Below are positions 34,125 through 42,354 of a stretch of 64,000 nt of DNA, piece by piece (position 1 is the stretch's first letter; every line of letters starts with the position of its first letter). Position numbers and translations under genes: made by a program. The notes under the pieces are model-generated. The model searched no databases. It saw only the letters and a list, made by a program, of their open reading frames with translations, and had not been told where the DNA came from. Origin of the DNA: Streptomyces sp. NBC_00341 (lineage in GTDB: Bacteria > Actinomycetota > Actinomycetes > Streptomycetales > Streptomycetaceae); contig NZ_CP108002.1 of assembly GCF_041435055.1 (NCBI RefSeq), forward strand, positions 930,001 through 994,000. Reading direction: 5' to 3'.

Positions 34125-34143
34125 GGCTCGTTCCTTGGTTCTC

Positions 34144-34224
34144 GAAGCTGAGAGAGAAGACCCCAGGGCCCCGCCGACCCTCCCCTCACGGGGTCCGCCG
34201 GACTGTCGGGGGAGGGTCAGCTTC
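34144..34224 (-). promoter_or_regulatory. tuf3 leader with mutually exclusive hairpins
   Basis: Between the upstream 44-codon frame and tuf3 are two inverted-repeat pairs. GAAGCTGA (34144-34151) pairs with TCAGCTTC (34217-34224). GACCCTCCCC (34176-34185) pairs with GGGGAGGGTC (34209-34218). They share bases 34217-34218, so they compete, and the upstream peptide's stop codon lies in the shared segment. This resembles an attenuator; it could also act simply as a terminator. Confidence 0.45.
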
Positions 34225-34351
34225 GGGCGCCGCCGATGGGCGCTGCGGCAGCGGTGAAGGCTGCCGTGACTGCTGCGGTGGTAGGGCTCACGGCAGCCTT
34301 CGGCGCGTCCGCGACTGCGGACTGCGCTGCGAGGAAGGCGAACCGGAACAT
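34217..34351 (-). CDS. Ala-rich 44-codon leader frame upstream of tuf3
   Basis: ATG 34351 to TGA at 34217, ending 92 bp before tuf3 on the same strand. The peptide begins [20 protein letters not shown] and has 17 Ala among 44 residues. GGAG lies very close to the ATG (1-nt spacing), a weak site. Its stop falls inside the leader hairpin. Could be a regulatory leader peptide, a small unrelated protein, or spurious. The remaining 34352-34576 interval must contain the tuf3 promoter and that of the divergent gene. Confidence 0.35.
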   Translation of the reverse strand: MFRFAFLAAQSAVADAPKAAVSPTTAAVTAAFTAAAAPIGGARS

Positions 34352-34576
34352 GCTCCGATCATGTCCGACCGCGGCGGGCCCGTCGAGCGATTTACGGGCG
34401 GCGGCAGGTGAGTTGACGGCGTCGGCGGAGGTGGTACGAGCCCGCCGGTGACGGGCGGCGCTCCTGGGCCGGCGGAGGCGTGACACATGGCCCTGCCGTG
34501 CGGCGGACGGATTCGACTCCGTCCCCATAACGGTCACATTACGACGATCACACCTGGTGTCGGATACTCTCCCCGA

Positions 34577-35290
34577 ATGCTCGACCCCGCCCCGGCCACC
34601 CGGCCCGCCCTCGGTCTCTCCGCGCGCTGCACACGGGCGCTGTTCTCGCCCTGGTCCAGGTTCTCGCTGCTCGTGGCCGTGCTGCTGGCCGCCGCGACGA
34701 CGATGCTGCTTCTCAAGCCCCAGCGGCTGCTCTCCTCGGGCTGGCCGGCCCAGCTGAGCGGCGGCGCCGCCGCGGTCGTGCTCTTCGGCCTCGCGTACGG
34801 CGTGTGCACGGTGGCGTTCGTACCGCGCCCGCTGCTCAATCTCGCCGCCGGGGCGCTGTTCGGTACTCAGGCCGGTCTCGCGGCGGCGCTGGCGGGCACG
34901 GTGCTCGGCGCGGGCGTCTCGTTCGGGCTGGGCAGGGTGCTGGGGCAGGACGCGCTCCGTACGCTGCTGCGCGGACGCTGGATGCGGGCGGCGGACGGAC
35001 AGCTGAGCAGGCACGGATTCCGCTCGATGCTGGCGCTGCGGCTCTTCCCCGGAGTGCCCTTCGCCGCCGCCAACTACTGCGCCGCCGTGTCGCGCATGGG
35101 GTATCCCCCGTTCCTGGTGGCGACCGGTCTCGGCTCGATCCCGAACACGGCCGCGTACGTCGTGGCGGGGAGCGAGGCCTCCTCACCGACCTCACCCGCG
35201 TTCCTCGCGGCGATGGGGTTCATCGTGCTGACGGGGCTCGGCGCGGCGGTCGTCGCCTGGCGCAGGCGTCACCGGCTGGGCGCCGAGTGA
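34577..35290 (+). CDS. TVP38/TMEM64 (VTT domain) membrane protein
   Basis: 237 aa with about six hydrophobic segments. VTT core: FVPRPLLNLAAGALFGTQAG, GFRSMLALRLFPGVPFAAAN and GSIPNTAAYVVAGS. It is related to DedA proteins and predicted to handle lipids in the cytoplasmic membrane. ATG 34577 lies 6 nt after a TACTCT box, so it is probably leaderless. Divergent from tuf3. Confidence 0.88.
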   Translation: MLDPAPATRPALGLSARCTRALFSPWSRFSLLVAVLLAAATTMLLLKPQRLLSSGWPAQLSGGAAAVVLFGLAYGVCTVAFVPRPLLNLAAGALFGTQAGLAAALAGTVLGAGVSFGLGRVLGQDALRTLLRGRWMRAADGQLSRHGFRSMLALRLFPGVPFAAANYCAAVSRMGYPPFLVATGLGSIPNTAAYVVAGSEASSPTSPAFLAAMGFIVLTGLGAAVVAWRRRHRLGAE

Positions 35291-35474
35291 CGCGGCGGTA
35301 CGGCCGGGGGTTGTCGTAATCCTGTTCACCCGGGGGCGATACGCTTCCCGCGACCGACAGACGATCTCCGGGCCCCAGGCGGCCCTGCCCCCATACGACC
35401 GCAATCCGCACGCTGCCGACCGGCTCCGATGCCCGGCGGACGATGCATGATCACTTCAGGATGGCCCAAGCCCC

Positions 35475-36347
35475 ATGAGCTGGTTCGAATCCTTCGTCCT
35501 CGGCCTCGTTCAGGGACTGACCGAGTTCCTGCCGATCTCCTCCAGCGCGCATCTGCGACTCACCGCGGCGTTCGCCGGCTGGCACGATCCGGGAGCGGCG
35601 TTCACCGCCATCACCCAGATCGGCACGGAAGCCGCAGTCCTCATCTACTTCCGCAAGGACATCGTCCGGATCGTCGGCGCCTGGTTCAGGTCACTGACGG
35701 ACCGCTCGATGCGGAGCGACCACGACGCGCAGATGGGCTGGCTGGTCATCGTCGGCTCCATTCCGATCGGTGTGCTGGGCGTGACGTTCAAGGACCAGAT
35801 CGAGGGCCCCTTCCGCGACCTGCGGCTGATCGCCACCACGCTCATCGTGATGGGCATCGTCCTCGGCGTCGCCGACCGCCTGGCCGCCCGTGACGAGACC
35901 GGCGGCAAGCACCGGGCGGTCAAGGAGCGCAAGTCTCTCAAGGAACTGGGCATCAAGGACGGCCTGATCTTCGGCTTCTGCCAGGCGATGGCCCTGATCC
36001 CGGGCGTCTCCCGGTCCGGCGCCACGATCAGCGGCGGTCTGCTGATGGGCTACACCCGTGAGGCCGCGGCACGCTACTCGTTCCTGCTCGCGGTCCCGGC
36101 GGTCCTCGCCTCCGGCGTCTTCGAGCTGAAGGACGCGGGCGAGGGGCATGTGGCCTGGGGGCCGACGATCTTCGCCACGTTCATCGCGTTCGGTGTGGGT
36201 TACGTCGTCATCGCCTGGTTCATGAAGTTCATCACGACGAAGAGCTTCATGCCGTTCGTGATCTACCGGATCGCTCTGGGGGTCGCGCTGTTCGTCCTGG
36301 TCGGCGCGGGGTCCCTGAGCCCGCACGCGGGTGAGTCCGCGGGCTGA
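35475..36347 (+). CDS. uppP: Undecaprenyl-diphosphatase UppP (BacA)
   Basis: 290 aa polytopic enzyme that dephosphorylates undecaprenyl pyrophosphate at the outer face, recycling the carrier for peptidoglycan and other polymers. Diagnostic motifs: GLTEFLPISSSAHL at residues 14-27 with the catalytic Glu, and PGVSRSGATI about 176. Overexpression confers bacitracin resistance in other bacteria. A 30-bp palindrome follows 92 bp downstream. Confidence 0.95.
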   Translation: MSWFESFVLGLVQGLTEFLPISSSAHLRLTAAFAGWHDPGAAFTAITQIGTEAAVLIYFRKDIVRIVGAWFRSLTDRSMRSDHDAQMGWLVIVGSIPIGVLGVTFKDQIEGPFRDLRLIATTLIVMGIVLGVADRLAARDETGGKHRAVKERKSLKELGIKDGLIFGFCQAMALIPGVSRSGATISGGLLMGYTREAAARYSFLLAVPAVLASGVFELKDAGEGHVAWGPTIFATFIAFGVGYVVIAWFMKFITTKSFMPFVIYRIALGVALFVLVGAGSLSPHAGESAG

Positions 36348-36438
36348 TCGAGGCTCTCCGAGCGGCGGACACACCTCCGACCCGGACCACGCCGGACACG
36401 CGTCACCGCTCCACCGTCAACCTCACTCGCCTGCATCC

Positions 36439-36468
36439 ACCGCACGCCCCGCCGGCGGGGCGTGCGGT
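36439..36468. terminator. 30-bp perfect palindrome downstream of uppP
   Basis: The arms ACCGCACGCCCCGCC and its complement meet with no loop at 36453/36454. It probably terminates uppP transcription. The rest of 36348-36805 shows only a tandem ATGCGTCGC duplication and no supported gene. Confidence 0.6.
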
Positions 36469-36805
36469 CCGGGCAGCTGCTCGCCCCGGTCACAGGTATC
36501 CCCCAGTGGGCACGGTCCGGATGCGGCGCCGACGCCGTCGACGGTGGATGTCGAGGGGCCGTGCTGCGCGAGTGGCTGGTCGGCCGTAGTCGGCGGGGAT
36601 GCGTCGCATGCGTCGCATGCGGGACGACTCGGGGCCGGCTTCGGGCACTTTCGGCGCTTCCCTACATAGTCGTCATCTTCACCACGATGTGCTCAGCCCA
36701 GGTCAGTTCCCGGTCGGCGCCGGCCACGGAGTCCATGAACCGGCGAGGGACCGCGGCGACGCCGTCCGGAAGGCATGAACCCCAGTGCCGGTGCCTGGCT
36801 CCGGG

Positions 36806-37231
36806 TCAGAAGTCGGGACAGAGGTGCTTGTGTACGGCGTCCTGGATCTTCTTGCCCGTCTCGGGGTTGCTGATCTCGGGGAAGCGGGACGTGATGGTGA
36901 AGCGTTCGAGGGCCAGCGCGCTCAGCTCGGCCTCGTCCTTGGCCGTTCTGATCGAGCCGCACTGGTTGAGCCCTCGGCTCACGTACTGTTCGTCGGTGCC
37001 GGGCTTCGAGATGCGCGGGTCAATCGCGTCCAGGGCTTCGAGGAACGCGTATCGAGCTGTGGGGATGGGCTCTGCCGGCAGGCCGGCCGCCTTGCGTGCT
37101 GCGTCACGGTCTGCCCGGCTGACGGTCTTGCTGGGCGCCGCGGCCGGCTTGTCGTCGTTGCCGCTGCCGCATGCGGTGAGCGTGAGGAGCAAGCCGGCAG
37201 CGACGGCTGCCGCAGTGGTGCGGATGCGCAT
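36806..37231 (-). CDS. Lipoprotein of unknown function
   Basis: 141 aa. Signal peptide with lipobox LTAC (Cys about residue 21), then an Asp/Lys/Ala linker and a small domain with two Cys (NQCGS, HLCPDF) that may form a disulfide. GGGGAAC lies upstream of ATG 37231. Many Streptomyces have comparable DUF-type lipoproteins; no specific family was recognised. It stands alone at the start of an accessory-looking stretch. Confidence 0.78.
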   Translation of the reverse strand: MRIRTTAAAVAAGLLLTLTACGSGNDDKPAAAPSKTVSRADRDAARKAAGLPAEPIPTARYAFLEALDAIDPRISKPGTDEQYVSRGLNQCGSIRTAKDEAELSALALERFTITSRFPEISNPETGKKIQDAVHKHLCPDF

Positions 37232-37411
37232 GAGTTCCCCTGGTGTCGATGTGGGGACATTGTGGCGGATGCGGGGGAACCATTCCTACGCACGGGCTCG
37301 CCCCGCCTTCATCCCCAACGCGCCTGCCCCGCCCTGTGGGGCCCCGTCGTCGACGTACCGGACAGCGCACCGCTCCTGGGCCGACGGCCGCCCGCCGAAC
37401 GAAGCGACGTC

Positions 37412-38923
37412 CTAATCCCTGACCTTGAGGAAGCGCATCCGGGTTGCGCCATTGCTGTCGGTGCCGCCGGCCTCTGCGTTGGAGATCTTGCCGCCGGTGA
37501 GGACGAACATCAGGTGCAGGCGGACTGTCCGGGGGCCGGAGGCGGCCGTGTACTCGGTCATGATGTGGGTGGTTCCGCCTTGCTGCTCCTGCCTCTCCGC
37601 GTTGATCGCCGCGATCTGGGTGAAGCTCGTCAGGAGGGTGTCCGTGGTCTCGTCCCTGAGCCAGCCGATGATGTAGCCGCTGCCGCCGGTGGCGGAACCG
37701 AGCGCGTACCGCACATCGCAGTCGATGTGGTATACCCCGGCTTCCCGGAGCACGATGTCCGACTCGGGGATCGGGACGTCGCTACCGGTCCGGGCCAGGA
37801 GGTTCGCGTTCTGCCGCTCGGCGTTGAGGAACGCGCTGACCGGCGTGAGGCGGGCGCCGATCTCCCACGTTTCGGGGCAGCCGGGCGTGCCGGTGACGTC
37901 GATGTCCACCGAACGTTCGATGCCGCTGTTGCCGCCGGGAGCGATACCCGTCAGGTCGATCCCCGGCACGAGCAGCCCACCGGTCGTGTTCCGTGCGGCA
38001 TTGCACGGGGACGGGTCCAGAGCAGGCGTGTCGGGCGCGTACAGACACCCGTCGCTGCCCCGAGTGATGGCGTTGCCCCGGTCGGTGGAGATGCACGGGG
38101 GCCGGGCGGTGTCGCATCCGTCCTGGCAGGAGGCGACCGGGATGACCGGCGGGACCGCGGCATAGGGAGTATCCGAGCCGTCGAGGGTGTCGGTCGTGCA
38201 GGTGACCGTGCCGTCGCAGTCGCGGCAGGTCGTACGGAGGAACGGCCTGCCGCAGCCCGGGGCGGACGCCTGGACGGTGAGGACGAAGCTGTCGACGGTC
38301 CACCGCTTGGGGCCGACTCCGCAGGTGTCGTCGTTGCCTGTTTCCAGGTTGAGCTCGACGACGATCTTTCCCGCGAGGACGTCAGCGAGGGGCACGGTGG
38401 TCGGGGGGATGACGCCGTTGTCGTCACCGCCCGCCGGCAGATCGGGTGGGCCGAGGAGATCGGTGCAGATCGGAGTCGTGCCGTTCCACAGGGCGAAGCG
38501 GCCGTAAAGCTGGCAGGCCGTGTTCCTGCCGTCGTTGCGGACATGGACTGAGGCGCTGATCGTGACGCTGGTGGGGTTGCCGCGCAGCGCCGTGGGATCG
38601 ATGTGCACGACGCCCGCGAGCCAGGTGTGCTGGCCGTTGTGTGTCCCGTCGTCGGCTGGGAACATGCCCGTGCCACTGTTCAGGATGGTCTGGGCGACGA
38701 CAGGGTCCAGCGCCGCATGGGTGTTGGCGATGGTGTAGTACGGCGTCGGGTCGGTGCTGCTCGCGGTCGCTGCGACCCGGTAGGGCGCGGAGTCGCGCAG
38801 TGGGGTCGTCTCGCAGCGCTCGCACGGCTTGGAGCCGGGACAAGCAGCGGGGGGACAGGCCGGCTTGGAGGGCTGACAGCCGCCGATGGCGATGGGGGGC
38901 TGCCCGCAGCCGCATCCACTCAT
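37412..38923 (-). CDS. Cysteine-rich 503-aa orphan protein
   Basis: No family recognised. The N-terminus is a Cys/Pro/Gly knot (MSGCGCGQPP ... PCERCE) without a signal peptide. A beta-rich middle carries more Cys pairs (CRDCDGTVTC, CQDGC). The C-terminal about 140 residues (AGVYHIDCDVRY, GYIIGWLRDE, RTVRLHLMFVLTGG) read like a C1q/TNF- or phage-fibre-type jelly roll. AAGGAG precedes ATG 38923. It may be a phage- or tailocin-derived surface/fibre protein, or a host exported protein; inference only. Confidence 0.7.
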   Translation of the reverse strand: MSGCGCGQPPIAIGGCQPSKPACPPAACPGSKPCERCETTPLRDSAPYRVAATASSTDPTPYYTIANTHAALDPVVAQTILNSGTGMFPADDGTHNGQHTWLAGVVHIDPTALRGNPTSVTISASVHVRNDGRNTACQLYGRFALWNGTTPICTDLLGPPDLPAGGDDNGVIPPTTVPLADVLAGKIVVELNLETGNDDTCGVGPKRWTVDSFVLTVQASAPGCGRPFLRTTCRDCDGTVTCTTDTLDGSDTPYAAVPPVIPVASCQDGCDTARPPCISTDRGNAITRGSDGCLYAPDTPALDPSPCNAARNTTGGLLVPGIDLTGIAPGGNSGIERSVDIDVTGTPGCPETWEIGARLTPVSAFLNAERQNANLLARTGSDVPIPESDIVLREAGVYHIDCDVRYALGSATGGSGYIIGWLRDETTDTLLTSFTQIAAINAERQEQQGGTTHIMTEYTAASGPRTVRLHLMFVLTGGKISNAEAGGTDSNGATRMRFLKVRD

Positions 38924-39464
38924 GGGTCAACTCCTTTTGTGGGGTGGAGTGGTGGCAGTGGCGGTGTGCGCCCTGCCTGCTTTGAAGCGGTTGGGACATG
39001 AGGGAGTGGTGCGCTCGCCGGCTCGTCGGCCGAAATGGATGAAAGCCGTTCTGGAGCAAGCGCATTGAGAGGTACAGCGGACCTGAAGTCGGTGGCCGCG
39101 CCACCGGGGAGCGGAAGGAGGCCGTCCGGCGGACCGCCGGCCGGGCGGTGGCTGGCATGACGTCGATCGTCATCCAGCTACGGGGGCCCGCAGCCGGACA
39201 TGTCCTTGGGGGGAGACAGAAGCGGCCGTGTCGGCCCCTCTTCGCGATTCCGCTACTGGTACTGAGCGAACCGCGTCGGGCGCTCGGACCTGGGACGTGA
39301 AGCCCAGTCACTTGTCTTCTTCGTTGCCATCCCTAATGTACTATCCCGTGATCTGTCGGGCATTAACCCGTTAGGGTGGCCGATTTCACCGCCGAGGTGG
39401 CCGAAGGGGCGACCGGAGGGTTCCAGGTCCAGCAGGTCCCCGTGGCGCTCGGAGTGCGGGGCGG
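38924..39464. other. 541-bp interval without a supported gene
   Basis: It contains the ribosome site and presumably the promoter of the 503-aa gene, and an AT-richer patch near 39325-39375 (CTAATGTACTATCC). A 25-codon frame at 39253-39330 on the minus strand is too short to call. No repeats or RNA signature seen. Confidence 0.5.
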
Positions 39465-40043
39465 TCAGGAGCGGGGAGCGTCGCCGGCCGGCGTTGCGGG
39501 GCGGTACAGCCGCCAGATCACTCCGACCCCGGTCCCCGAGGGGGCCGTGGGCGGTGCGGCGAGCTCACGCCGGACCTCGGTGAAGCCCAGCCGGCGCGGT
39601 ATGGCCGCGCTCGCGGTGTTGGCCGAGTCGTGCGCGATCTCCAGATACCGCACAGCGGGCAGCGTGAACATCTCGCTGATCAGTGCCGACGTCGCTCTCG
39701 TCGCGATGCCCCGGCCGGTGGCGGAGGGGTGGAGCCAGTACCCCAGGAACCAGCCCGCCGGTTCGGCCCCTCGGCAGGCCTGGCACATACCGACGAGCGT
39801 GCCGTGCTCGATGATGCCGTAGTTGTACACCCGGCAACCGGCCCAGCCGGAACCGGACTTCGCGAGGAAGCCCCGGGTGTTCGCCTCGCTGTGCAGGGCG
39901 ACCCACGGTTCCCAGGGGCGAAGGTGGTCAACGGACTCCTCGATCAACCGGTACGCCGAGGAGAAGTCGCGCTGTCCCCGCCAGCCGCGCAGGGCGACAT
40001 CTCCGCGCTCGATGACGGGCCTCGGTCGTTCCATGGCAGCCAT
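39465..40043 (-). CDS. GNAT family N-acetyltransferase (RimJ/RimL-like)
   Basis: 192 aa. GNAT core with WFLGYWLHPSATGRGIATRA acetyl-CoA loop and the later LEIAHDSANTASAAIPRRLGF, the RimJ/RimL and ribosomal-protein-acetyltransferase-like pattern. Start ATG 40043 lacks a strong ribosome site; a Met three codons later is possible. Target unknown. It precedes the 503-aa gene on the same strand, separated by 541 bp. Confidence 0.85.
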   Translation of the reverse strand: MAAMERPRPVIERGDVALRGWRGQRDFSSAYRLIEESVDHLRPWEPWVALHSEANTRGFLAKSGSGWAGCRVYNYGIIEHGTLVGMCQACRGAEPAGWFLGYWLHPSATGRGIATRATSALISEMFTLPAVRYLEIAHDSANTASAAIPRRLGFTEVRRELAAPPTAPSGTGVGVIWRLYRPATPAGDAPRS

Positions 40044-40070
40044 GATTGTTCGTGAACAGGCCCGCCGCAG

Positions 40071-40910
40071 CTATTTGGGCGGGTCCGGCGGCTTCACCGG
40101 CTGGCTGCCGGTGGCGTACACCGTGGCGATGATGCCGTCGGGAAATCGCTCGTTGCGCAGCAGGACCCAGGTGTTCCCGTGACCGTCCTCGATGACCGCC
40201 TCCTCGGTGCGGGGCCAGTGCGGCAGGACGTTGTCGGCGAGGTGAGCGGCGAGCCGCCGCGCGATCTCGTCGATGGTGTCACGGGTGACCTTCAGGCCGA
40301 GGGTGTGCCTGGCGTACAGGTTGAGGGCCTTGCCGCCGATGGGCAGGGGGACGTGTCCGGACACGGCTTCCCGCTTCCAGGCCGCCAGGCCCCCGGATCC
40401 GCTGATGCGCGAGGTGACGCCCGTGCGGTACTGGGCCCAGGTGCGTTCCGCGTGACGGGTGCAGTAGCGCAGGACATGGCTGCGGTCCGCGCTGATGACC
40501 AGGCCGTATCCGTGTTTGCGGAAGTAGATCCGCCACGTGCCGGTACCGCTTCGTTCGGTGGTGGCCTGCTCGGAGATGAGGTCTTCGAGCAGGGAGCGGA
40601 TCTGAGTCTCGGCGATCTGCGGCACGACGGAGTGCACTCTGGCGTACGTGGCTACGGCGCCGGGCGTGACGTCGACCTCGTACGCCTCGTCGGAGTCCAT
40701 GCCGAGGGTGCCGGGTGTCCAGGCGCCGGGTCCCCATCGCCACTCGGAGCGGCGCGGCCCGGCGGCAGCACGGGTCACGGCGGGCGTCACGGTCGTGTAG
40801 CCGTCGCACCGGCCGCACCATCCGTCGGCGCGGTTGGTGGTGTTGGAGCACGCGGTGCCGTCGGCGCCGTAACGGCGGCACGGGCGCCGGGGCGGTGCTG
40901 GGGTGATCAA
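40071..40910 (-). CDS. 279-aa protein of unknown function with N-terminal Cys cluster
   Basis: TTG start 40910 preceded by AGGAGAGG. The N-terminal 40 residues carry CRRYGADGTACSNTTNR and WCGRCDG, a probable zinc finger. The central part contains EYVDV-type and IRSLLEDLISEQATT segments; the C-terminus (EDGHGNTWVLLRNERFPDG) looks compact alpha/beta. No family recognised. A GGTGAT-CA-ATCACC dyad overlaps the start and could be an operator. It lies 27 bp upstream of the GNAT gene in the same direction, so possibly one transcript. Confidence 0.65.
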   Translation of the reverse strand: MITPAPPRRPCRRYGADGTACSNTTNRADGWCGRCDGYTTVTPAVTRAAAGPRRSEWRWGPGAWTPGTLGMDSDEAYEVDVTPGAVATYARVHSVVPQIAETQIRSLLEDLISEQATTERSGTGTWRIYFRKHGYGLVISADRSHVLRYCTRHAERTWAQYRTGVTSRISGSGGLAAWKREAVSGHVPLPIGGKALNLYARHTLGLKVTRDTIDEIARRLAAHLADNVLPHWPRTEEAVIEDGHGNTWVLLRNERFPDGIIATVYATGSQPVKPPDPPK

Positions 40911-41057
40911 TCACCTCTCCTGTCCGGTCGGTGTCGCCTGGTGGTGCGGGCCGCTCCCACCCCGTTGAGACTAGGCCTCGGACGCCCGTTCGGTGCCGGA
41001 ATCGCGCGGCCTTCCCGTGCGGGCTTCACGCGCCGTCAGCGAAGTGCCCACTCGACG

Positions 41058-41313
41058 CGAAAGCCGCGCCTGCGCCAACCGTCACCACAACGGCAACGGC
41101 GACCGCGCGGGCCGATCCCCTGCCCGCCGTGACGGAGACCGTGACCGCCACCCCGAAGCCGGTTCCGGCCGTAACGAAGACGAAGACCGTCCGGGTCACC
41201 GTCGCGCCCGATTCCGGTACGTCGGGCGGCTCCGGCACCTCCGGCGGCTCCGAGTCCGGCGGTGGCTCCGAGTCGGCGTACGGCGCTGGGGGTGCGGCGG
41301 TTCGGCCGCGGCG
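41058..41313 (+). pseudogene. Remnant of an excalibur-type secreted protein linker
   Basis: One frame reads KAAPAPTVTTTATATA, then PAVTETVTATPKPVPAVTKT and VTVAPDSGTSGGSGTSGGSE, the Thr/Val/Pro and Gly/Ser linker that in Streptomyces precedes an excalibur calcium-binding domain. The upstream start/membrane segment and the downstream excalibur motif (DxDxDGxxCE) are both missing. The fragment ends where the convergent hydrolase gene begins, marking a probable deletion junction. Confidence 0.55.
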
Positions 41314-42246
41314 TCATCGGCGGCGCGCGGGCACGAACTCCCGGATCGCCAGGGCCAGCCGCTCCGGCTGGTCCAGCGGTACGAGCGTGCGGCTGTCGGG
41401 GATCTCGGTCAGCCGCCCCTGGGGGAGGAGCTCCGCGAGGCGCCGGCCGTGTGCGGGCGGCATCACCCGGTCCCCGGCAGCCCAGACGACGAGTGCGGGG
41501 CGGTCGAAGGACCCCAGGGCGCCGACGGCCCCGGCCAGCCCTCTGGCGTCCTCGGTCGCCGCCCGCAGCGTCCGGACCGCGTCGCGGCGGATGCCCTGCC
41601 GGGTCATGACGGGTCGCGTCCACCGCCGGGTGGCCGCGTCGCCCCGCCGGGTCAGCCGTCCGAAGGCGACCGGGAGGCGGCGGACCGGGCGCAGCCGCAT
41701 CTGCTGCATGAACAGGCCGAAGAGACGGGGCGACAGCCGGCCGGCGAGCGCGAGAGTCCTGCCCGTCACCCGGGCCGGGTAGTTGTCGAACGCCTCGCAG
41801 GAGACGAGCACGATCCGCCCCACCCGTACGGCGCGGCCGCCGTCCCCCTCAGCGATGAGCAGTTGGACCAGGGCCCCGCCGGTGTCGCTGCCCACGAGCG
41901 TGACGTCGTGCAGGTCCAGCCGGTCGAGGAACTCCGCGACCAGCCGGGCCGTCCCGCGGAGCGACAGGTCGGCGTCCGCGCGCATCGGATGCGGATGCGC
42001 GCCGAGGGGCAGCGTCGGCGCCAGGCACCGGTATCCGGCGGACAGCCCGGCCACCGTCCCGCACCACAGGGACGCATCCATCATCAGTCCGTGCAACAGG
42101 ACCACCGTCGGGCCGTCGCCGCCGGTGTCCTCGTAGGCGACCGTCCCGGCGGACAGTTCGATCTCCTTCGTGCCCGTCGTCCCGGTGGAGCCTCCCGGGG
42201 CGCTTCTGGCGGATGGGACCTTCTGGGATTCCGCGGACGTACTCAT
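41314..42246 (-). CDS. Alpha/beta hydrolase
   Basis: 310 aa. LLHGLMMDASLW, the elbow GSDTGGALV (Asp rather than Ser at the nucleophile position, G-S-D-T-G-G), and WAAGDRVMPP. This GxDxGG pattern is typical of haloalkane-dehalogenase-like and related hydrolases. The C-terminal region lacks a clear HxxP/GHF histidine motif, ending PDSRTLVPLDQP. ATG 42246 follows GGAGGTCGTC. It lies downstream of a TetR gene with an 18-bp palindrome at its promoter. Confidence 0.83.
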   Translation of the reverse strand: MSTSAESQKVPSARSAPGGSTGTTGTKEIELSAGTVAYEDTGGDGPTVVLLHGLMMDASLWCGTVAGLSAGYRCLAPTLPLGAHPHPMRADADLSLRGTARLVAEFLDRLDLHDVTLVGSDTGGALVQLLIAEGDGGRAVRVGRIVLVSCEAFDNYPARVTGRTLALAGRLSPRLFGLFMQQMRLRPVRRLPVAFGRLTRRGDAATRRWTRPVMTRQGIRRDAVRTLRAATEDARGLAGAVGALGSFDRPALVVWAAGDRVMPPAHGRRLAELLPQGRLTEIPDSRTLVPLDQPERLALAIREFVPARRR

Positions 42247-42284
42247 GACGACCTCCGGGTGGGCGGGATTGATCCCTCCCAAAA

Positions 42285-42302
42285 AGTGAACCACGTGGTT
42301 CA
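42285..42302. promoter_or_regulatory. 18-bp perfect palindrome, probable TetR operator
   Basis: GTGAACCAC / GTGGTTCAC, uninterrupted, 39 bp upstream of the hydrolase start and 53 bp after the TetR stop. Size and symmetry fit a TetR-family dimer site, so the regulator probably represses the hydrolase. Confidence 0.65.
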
Positions 42303-42354
42303 CATCGTGTCCATCGCCCGGCTGCCCCCGCTCCGCCGCCCCGGGCGCGAACGC

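Noticed and set aside
36596..36622. Tandem ATGCGTCGC units
   Set aside because: Only two copies; no array or function is suggested.
36662..36736. 24-codon frame (MDSVAGADRELTWAEH...) after the lipoprotein gene
   Set aside because: Too short, without a convincing ribosome site; may be a gene fragment but cannot be supported.
39253..39330. 25-codon frame starting MATKKTSDW on the minus strand
   Set aside because: Plausible composition but too short and no ribosome site; left within the unassigned interval.
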